A stretch of 10,080 bases of DNA, taken from positions 1 through 10,080 of the forward strand of contig JALOLX010000031.1 of the NCBI GenBank assembly GCA_025455765.1, given 5' to 3'. The notes under the pieces were generated by a model. The model did not search any database. It saw only the letters and a program-made list of their open reading frames with translations, and had not been told where the DNA came from. Numbering within the stretch: position 1 is the first letter of the stretch; every line of letters begins with the position of its first letter. Both the position numbers and the translations under genes were made by a program. The DNA comes from Flavobacteriales bacterium (GTDB lineage Bacteria; Bacteroidota; Bacteroidia; Flavobacteriales_F; PHOS-HE28). Below are positions 5,695 through 10,080 of the stretch, piece by piece.

Positions 5695-7532
5695 CGGCCC
5701 GCCACCACGAACGGCGCATGCAACGTGCGCTCGGGGGTGCGCATTAACAGGGTGTACGCACCTTCGCTCAGCGCCGAGACATCCACACGCCACTTGCTGC
5801 CCCACGGTTCCATCCGCAACGGTACCCGACGGCCTTGTGCGTCCACGGCCAGTGCATCATCCGGCTGAACGACCACATCCGGCACGGTTATCAGCAACAC
5901 ATCGCTGCTGGGGTTCGGCGACAGCGTCAAGGTCACTACGTCATCGATCGTCGTAGTGCCTGTAGCTCTATCGCTCAAGGCCAGATGGGCAAGTGGATCC
6001 GCAAAGGCACCTCCGATCATGACATCCTGGCCCATCGGCTGCACCGCCAGTACCGCCCCATCCATGTAACCGATCAACGGTTCCAGTTGCATGCTGGTCC
6101 CGGTCCACGAAGCCACGTTGGTTCCATAGACACCCACAAGCTCGGCCACCACGAAATTGCCGCCCACCACCAGTCCATCCTGGTAGGGTGCCACGCTATG
6201 GATGAAGGTATCCTCCATGCCGCCGAGCGTGTAGCCGGTGTGATCGGGTAGGAGCGGCTCCCAATCGTTGTTGCCAGCCGTAAAGCGTGCCATACCGAAG
6301 GTGGGACTTCCACCGATGTACAGGTCACCACCTGCGATGAGCGCGTCGCCGGTGTTCAAGAGACAGTGGACCGGAGCATCCAATGCCGTTCCCAGCGGAG
6401 ACCATGCGCCATTGCTGAACTGTGCCAGGTAAGGAAGCACGGGTACGGTCACACCCTGCAAGCCCATGAAGGATCCACCGGCCACGAGCGAACCGTTCAG
6501 GTCGCTGAGTGCGAAGATCTCTGCATCGAAGGCCTGACCCACAGGCGTCCAGTTGCCCTCATCAAGGCGCATCACACCATGGCTAAGTCCAGCGAACCCC
6601 GAGCTCCAGCCGGCAGCATAGAGCACCCCATTGAGCACATGCAGGGCGTTCACTTGTCCGTACTTGCTATTGAAGGCGCTGGTAAGCTCCCATGCGGTCC
6701 CGTTCCAGATGGCCACATCCTGCGTGCCACCATTGAAGCTGCCGGCCACGGCTGGTCTGCCTTGGAACACGGTCGCGCACCGCACTTCGCCTTCCAGCAC
6801 CTCGCCCAAGGCTTCGTAGTTGCCGTCCTCGAGCACCGCCACGGGTCCGGTGTTCAGTCCGCCCGCTTGCGTGAACGAGCCGCCGACCAACGTGCGCCCA
6901 TTGCCCAGATCCAGCAGGGTCCGCACTGTTCCGTTGGTCCCGCTGCCTACCGTATTCCATGGAATGGGTGGTGCATAAGCTGGTTGGATCCACGCCAGTT
7001 CACTGGGTGTGAAGCCATGCTCGGTAGCCCACTGCGACATCGCATGTCGGAACCGTTCATCGCTCAGGAGCTCATGCACGTAGCCCGTATTGAATTGGTG
7101 TTGGATGCTCCGGGCCAGTGCGCCATGTCCGCTGGCGATCATCAGATACCCGACCGCGCAGGCCGTGCCTTGAGGGTCGATGAAGATGGGGTTGCGGTAG
7201 GGGAGCACATGGTTCTGCGGGAAGCGCAGTTGACCGGCATACTGCGCCAAGGTGTCCAGTAGCGCGGTGCGGTGGGCCAGTGCGTTCGCACTTACACCTT
7301 CGGGCGTGCGCTGTGCCAGATGGTTCCGCACCACGTGCAGGTGTGCGCTGATGCGTTCTGCGTCTGAGCGGAAATGTGCCGCAGGAGCTTCGGGAACGGC
7401 GTGTTGCCAATGCTCCCATTGTGCGTTCACTTCGCGCAGATGATCGCCGAGCGGTGCGGGTTGCCGATGGTCCAGTTGCGCGCGGAGAAGGGTGACGCTG
7501 GCGAAGGATAGAAGGAGTAGTGCTGTGCGCAT
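5691..7532 (-). CDS. Secreted protein, paralogue 3: shared N-domain, beta-propeller and T9SS sorting domain
   Basis: A 613-residue protein of unknown function. Residues 1-19 are a signal peptide (MRTALLLLSFASVTLLRAQ). Residues about 30-187 are the domain shared with the two paralogues: HLREVNAQW, SDAERISAHL, LAQRTP, FPQN, YRNPIFIDPQGTACAV, WATEHGF, ELAWIQPAY. Residues about 200-520 carry seven regularly spaced strand motifs: VGGSF 216, VAGSF 262, YAAGW 305, VAGGSF 349, IAGGDL 399, VVGGNF 455, IGGAF 506. Their spacing of 43 to 56 residues fits a seven-bladed beta-propeller. Residues about 535-613 look like a type A T9SS C-terminal sorting domain (LSPNPSSDVLLI, then WRVDVSALSEGAYTLLM). So export, then surface anchoring or release through T9SS, is inferred. 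It is convergent with crtA, sharing the stop bases, and divergent from the gene at 7702. Confidence 0.85.
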   Translation of the reverse strand: MRTALLLLSFASVTLLRAQLDHRQPAPLGDHLREVNAQWEHWQHAVPEAPAAHFRSDAERISAHLHVVRNHLAQRTPEGVSANALAHRTALLDTLAQYAGQLRFPQNHVLPYRNPIFIDPQGTACAVGYLMIASGHGALARSIQHQFNTGYVHELLSDERFRHAMSQWATEHGFTPSELAWIQPAYAPPIPWNTVGSGTNGTVRTLLDLGNGRTLVGGSFTQAGGLNTGPVAVLEDGNYEALGEVLEGEVRCATVFQGRPAVAGSFNGGTQDVAIWNGTAWELTSAFNSKYGQVNALHVLNGVLYAAGWSSGFAGLSHGVMRLDEGNWTPVGQAFDAEIFALSDLNGSLVAGGSFMGLQGVTVPVLPYLAQFSNGAWSPLGTALDAPVHCLLNTGDALIAGGDLYIGGSPTFGMARFTAGNNDWEPLLPDHTGYTLGGMEDTFIHSVAPYQDGLVVGGNFVVAELVGVYGTNVASWTGTSMQLEPLIGYMDGAVLAVQPMGQDVMIGGAFADPLAHLALSDRATGTTTIDDVVTLTLSPNPSSDVLLITVPDVVVQPDDALAVDAQGRRVPLRMEPWGSKWRVDVSALSEGAYTLLMRTPERTLHAPFVVAGR

Positions 7533-7701
7533 GGTCCGTTGGTTCTGTTCAAGAGATGCTCTTGCCCCGTTCCAACGCTGCCTGGCGTGTGATGGAACGT
7601 TGATACGGAGTACCGAAGGCCTTCACGAAGATACCACACCGCACGGCTGAAGGAACGTGTACTTCCCGTGCTTGCATCGACACTTCTGCTACCTTGGTGG
7701 C

Positions 7702-8289
7702 ATGATCAGGGTCGCGGTGGTAGGGCCGGAGAGCAGTGGCAAGACCACCCTTGCTGAAGGATTGATGTTCCACTACCACGGGGGCTACGTGAGCGAGGTG
7801 GCCCGCGAATACCTCGATGAGTTGGAACGTCCCTACGAGGAGAACGACCTGCTGGAGATCGCGCGATCATTGCGTACGCTGCATGGTGGAATGGGCGGGC
7901 TGCTCGAAGAGGCTACGGCGTTGAGCGCAACACCCGAGCACCGCATCGGCAAGCGCAGCAGCAGGCCGGTCTTCTTCGATACCGACCCGGTGAACCTGGT
8001 GATCTGGAGCCGCGAGAAGTATGGTCGCGTACACCCCGAGATCGAGCAGTTGGCCCAAGGGATGCACTACACATGGCGCCTGCTCTGCCGTCCCGATATT
8101 CCATGGGAGCCGGATCCCTTGCGCGAGAACCCGCACGACCGCGACCGGCTCTTTACCATTTGGGAGCAGGAACTAAAAGCACGCGCATTGCCCTACACCA
8201 TCATCGAAGGCGCCCGCGAGCATCGGCTGCGCACCGCTTCCAACATCGTGGATGTGCTGATCGACGGGCGAAGGGCCGATCTTTTGTGA
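7702..8289 (+). CDS. NadR/nicotinamide-riboside-kinase-like P-loop ATPase
   Basis: A 195-residue cytoplasmic P-loop protein related to the C-terminal kinase half of NadR (AAA_28-like family). The Walker A loop GPESSGKTTL is at residues 8-17. It is followed by SEVAREYLDE, by FFDTDPVNLVIWSREKYG (a Walker-B-like DTD) and by DRDRLFTIWEQELKARALPYTIIEG near the C-terminus, a block typical of this family. Such enzymes phosphorylate nicotinamide riboside and so trap what PnuC brings in. No N-terminal helix-turn-helix or adenylyltransferase domain is present, unlike full-length NadR. The start at 7702 puts the P-loop near the N-terminus and is preceded by GGTGG one base away. The gene ends 30 bases before the promoter of the riboswitch-controlled receptor, so it is not under that switch. 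Another nucleoside or vitamin substrate, including thiamine, is possible. Confidence 0.78.
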   Translation: MIRVAVVGPESSGKTTLAEGLMFHYHGGYVSEVAREYLDELERPYEENDLLEIARSLRTLHGGMGGLLEEATALSATPEHRIGKRSSRPVFFDTDPVNLVIWSREKYGRVHPEIEQLAQGMHYTWRLLCRPDIPWEPDPLRENPHDRDRLFTIWEQELKARALPYTIIEGAREHRLRTASNIVDVLIDGRRADLL

Positions 8290-8319
8290 AGGAGAGGTTC
8301 GCGACACGACGAACTGATC

Positions 8320-8327
8320 TACCTTTG
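8320..8327 (+). promoter_or_regulatory. Bacteroidota-type -7 promoter element for the TPP-regulated receptor
   Basis: TACCTTTG matches the Bacteroidota -7 consensus TAnnTTTG exactly. It lies about 10-15 bases before the first recognisable base of the TPP aptamer, where a promoter for a riboswitch leader should be. The expected upstream TTTG-like element is poor: GGTTCG at 8296-8301 lies about 18 bases upstream. The predicted transcript would start near 8333. The call rests on the -7 match and its position. Confidence 0.5.
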
Positions 8328-8334
8328 TACCGTC

Positions 8335-8416
8335 TTGCATCGGGGTGCCCACCTTCATCGGTAGGCTGAGATCATACCCGCAGAACCTGGGCAGGTAATG
8401 CTGCCAAGGGAACCAG
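8335..8416 (+). ncRNA. TPP riboswitch aptamer (THI box)
   Basis: The conserved THI-box elements appear in the right order: GGGGTGCC (8342-8349), CTGAGA (8366-8371), ACCC (8376-8379), GAACCTG (8383-8389), GGTAATGC (8394-8401) and AAGGGAA (8406-8412). GGCAG (8390-8394) pairs with CTGCC (8401-8405) to close the pyrophosphate-sensing arm. The outer P1 helix is not obvious by eye, so the ends are approximate. It sits 55-60 bases before the ATG of a TonB-dependent receptor, so thiamine pyrophosphate is expected to repress receptor synthesis. Confidence 0.93.
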
Positions 8417-8438
8417 TCCTCCGCTGAGCGGCGGTGGC

Positions 8439-8467
8439 GCCTCCGGGCAAGCACAACCAACGGAGGC
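8439..8467 (+). promoter_or_regulatory. Shine-Dalgarno-sequestering hairpin (riboswitch expression platform)
   Basis: GCCTCCG (8439-8445) is perfectly complementary to CGGAGGC (8461-8467) across a 15-base loop. The 3' arm contains the GGAGG Shine-Dalgarno (8462-8466), four bases before the ATG at 8471. Folding would hide the ribosome site. A second CCTCCG (8418-8423), directly after the aptamer, could pair with the same site or with the intervening GCGG. No U-tract follows, so control of translation rather than transcription termination is inferred. Confidence 0.6.
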
Positions 8468-8470
8468 CTC

Positions 8471-10080
8471 ATGCGTACATCCATCATCCTGCTCTGTGCA
8501 GCTGTGTTGCTGCCCACCTTCATCTTCGCCCAGTCCCGGCTGCAAGGCAGCGTTACGGCTGCCACAGGTGAACCCTTGGAGGCCGTTCACATCGTGGTCG
8601 GCGACGAACGACCCTTCGGCACCAGTACCGACCATGCCGGGCGGTATGCACTGGCAGGGATACGCACGGGCGAGGTGCGCATACGCATGTCCTTCATCGG
8701 CTATGCACTGGTGGATACGATGTTGCGCATTGCCGAAGGCGACAACACCTTCAATGCCACGCTGCGCCCCACGAGCACAGCCTTGCGGGAGGCCGAAGTG
8801 AGCGCGCTGCGGGCCGGTGATCGCGCGCCGTTCGCACGCACATTGGTCACCCGCGAGGAGATCCAACGCATCAATACCGGCGTTGATCTGCCCTACCTGT
8901 TGGAGCAGCAGCCCGGTGTGGTCAGCACCAGCGATGCAGGCACGGGCATCGGCTATACCTACATGCGCATCCGCGGCAGCGATGCCACCCGCACCAACAT
9001 CACCATCAACGGCGTGCCCTTCAACGACCCCGAGAGCCAGGGCGCCTTTCTCGTCAACCTGCCCGACCTTGCCTCTTCCGCCGAGGACATTGAGATCCAG
9101 CGTGGTGTGGGAACCAGCACCAATGGACCAGGTGCCTTTGGCGCCAGCATCAACCTGCGCACCACGGCCGTGCGTCCCGAAGCGTGGGGCCTTGTGAGCC
9201 TCAGCGGCGGGTCCTTCAACACACAGCGCTACTCGGTGAGCGCGGGCACTGGACTGCTCGGCGCCCCGGACGCGGACAAGTTCAGCCTCGATGTGCGGCT
9301 GTCGTCCATCACCAGCGATGGCTTCGTTGACCGCGCCACGGCCGATCTGAAGAGCTACTTCCTGCAAGGCGCGTGGCTCGATGCCAAGGGCCGTCGCTCC
9401 TTGCGCTTCATCACCTTCCGCGGGCAGGAGGTCACCTACCAGGCGTGGGCTGGCGTGGATCCCGCGATACTCGATACCAACCGCACGTACAACCCCTACA
9501 CCTACGAGAACGAGGTGGACAACTACGACCAATCGCATTACCAACTGCTCTTCGATCAGCGCCTGGGCAAGCACGCCGACCTCAACATCACCTTGTTCCG
9601 AGTCCTTGGTGCGGGCTACTTCGAGCAGTTCCGTGAGGACGATGACCTGGCCACGTATGGCATTGCACCGGCCCTGATCAACGGCGATTCGCTGTTCACC
9701 ACGGACCTCATCCGACGGCGCTGGCTGGACAATGTGCTCACCGGTGCCAACCTCAGCTCCACCATCAAGCTGGGTGCGCACCGCCTGGTATTGGGCGGTA
9801 ACCTCAGCGACTACCGGGGCGACCACTTCGGTGAGGTGATCTGGGCGCGCTTCGCCGGTGCCAGCGACATCCGCGATCGCTACTACGACAACGATGCACG
9901 CAAGACCGATGCCAACGCCTTCGCCAAGCTCACCTATGCGCTCACCGATGCCATCGACGTTTACGGCGATGCACAGGTGCGGCAGGTGGACTACCGTTTC
10001 CTGGGCTTCAACAACGACCTGGAGAACATCACCCAACGCGTCAACTACACCTTCTTCAACCCGAAGGCAGGCCTGCTTTG
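8471..10080 (+). CDS. TonB-dependent outer-membrane receptor under TPP control (C-terminus outside window)
   Basis: An ATG at 8471 opens a frame that stays open to the window edge (536 codons present). Residues 1-20 are a signal peptide (MRTSIILLCAAVLLPTFIFA). Residues about 23-98 form a carboxypeptidase-regulatory-like beta domain typical of Bacteroidota receptors (GSVTAATGEPLEAV, then TDHAGRYAL and FIGY). Residues about 115-232 are the plug (LLEQQPGVV, YTYMRIRGSDATRTNITING, VPFNDPESQG, IEIQRGVGTSTNGPGAFGA). The beta-barrel follows and is incomplete. Such receptors import scarce ligands across the outer membrane using TonB-ExbBD energy. The TPP riboswitch upstream points to thiamine or a thiamine precursor as ligand; this is inferred from regulation, not from barrel residues. 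The strong GGAGG Shine-Dalgarno close to the ATG fixes the start. Confidence 0.92.
   Translation, partial: MRTSIILLCAAVLLPTFIFAQSRLQGSVTAATGEPLEAVHIVVGDERPFGTSTDHAGRYALAGIRTGEVRIRMSFIGYALVDTMLRIAEGDNTFNATLRPTSTALREAEVSALRAGDRAPFARTLVTREEIQRINTGVDLPYLLEQQPGVVSTSDAGTGIGYTYMRIRGSDATRTNITINGVPFNDPESQGAFLVNLPDLASSAEDIEIQRGVGTSTNGPGAFGASINLRTTAVRPEAWGLVSLSGGSFNTQRYSVSAGTGLLGAPDADKFSLDVRLSSITSDGFVDRATADLKSYFLQGAWLDAKGRRSLRFITFRGQEVTYQAWAGVDPAILDTNRTYNPYTYENEVDNYDQSHYQLLFDQRLGKHADLNITLFRVLGAGYFEQFREDDDLATYGIAPALINGDSLFTTDLIRRRWLDNVLTGANLSSTIKLGAHRLVLGGNLSDYRGDHFGEVIWARFAGASDIRDRYYDNDARKTDANAFAKLTYALTDAIDVYGDAQVRQVDYRFLGFNNDLENITQRVNYTFFNPKAGLL

Noticed and set aside
6366..7262. A 298-codon plus-strand open frame antisense to paralogue 3.
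   Set aside because: The minus frame carries the signal peptide, conserved domain and propeller repeats; the antisense product is H/Q-rich and featureless.
7690..7697. TACCTTGG, one mismatch from TAnnTTTG, just before the NadR-like gene.
   Set aside because: It would place transcription start almost on the ATG, no upstream TTTG element has the right spacing, and it overlaps GGTGG, which is more simply read as a ribosome site.
7533..7701. Possible minus-strand promoter TATCTTCG for paralogue 3 in the 169-base divergent gap.
   Set aside because: It has one mismatch to the -7 consensus and only a weak GTTC element about 19 bases upstream; too degenerate to list as a feature.
8372..10036. A 554-codon open frame on the minus strand opposite the TonB-dependent receptor.
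   Set aside because: The plus strand has signal peptide, regulatory-like domain, plug and barrel motifs in frame, while the minus frame gives a low-complexity V/A/G/E-rich product that also covers the riboswitch core. It is a shadow caused by high GC.

Overview
The window looks like chromosomal DNA of a high-GC member of the Bacteroidota, probably a Flavobacteriales-like lineage. The clues are a type IX secretion (T9SS) C-terminal sorting domain, a TonB-dependent receptor with an N-terminal carboxypeptidase-regulatory-like domain, a TAnnTTTG-type promoter element, weak Shine-Dalgarno sequences at most genes, and fused (CrtYcd-type) lycopene cyclase next to CruF and a CrtI/CrtD-family desaturase. 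I see no mobile element, CRISPR array, tRNA or rRNA.

Layout from left to right. (1) 1-262, minus: the N-terminal part of a secreted protein, cut by the window edge. (2) 333-908, plus: a PnuC-family vitamin/nucleoside transporter. (3) 998-1981, minus: a second secreted protein sharing the N-terminal domain of (1). (4) 2078-4934, minus: a tightly coupled carotenoid operon crtD-cruF-crtYcd, with overlapping start and stop codons at both junctions. (5) 4978-5694, plus: a CrtA-family carotenoid oxygenase, divergent from crtD. (6) 5691-7532, minus: a third and largest member of the secreted paralogue family, with the shared N-terminal domain, a predicted seven-bladed beta-propeller and a T9SS sorting domain. 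(7) 7702-8289, plus: a NadR/nicotinamide-riboside-kinase-like P-loop protein. (8) 8320-10080, plus: a promoter, a TPP (thiamine) riboswitch, a hairpin that can hide the Shine-Dalgarno, and a TonB-dependent receptor that runs off the window and is presumably an outer-membrane importer for thiamine or a precursor.

Two functional themes stand out. The carotenoid genes fit the branch that turns a monocyclic carotene into a 1'-hydroxylated, 3',4'-desaturated (saproxanthin/myxol or flexixanthin type) pigment: CrtYcd closes one ring, CruF hydrates the open end, CrtD desaturates it, and the CrtA relative may add a 2'-hydroxyl. The vitamin theme consists of PnuC, a NadR-like kinase and the TPP-controlled receptor; only the receptor carries a visible thiamine switch.

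The least explained part is the family of three secreted paralogues on the minus strand, interleaved with these genes. They share an N-terminal domain of about 165 residues that I do not recognise. The middle copy is shorter, has lower GC and lacks the secretion tail of the largest copy.
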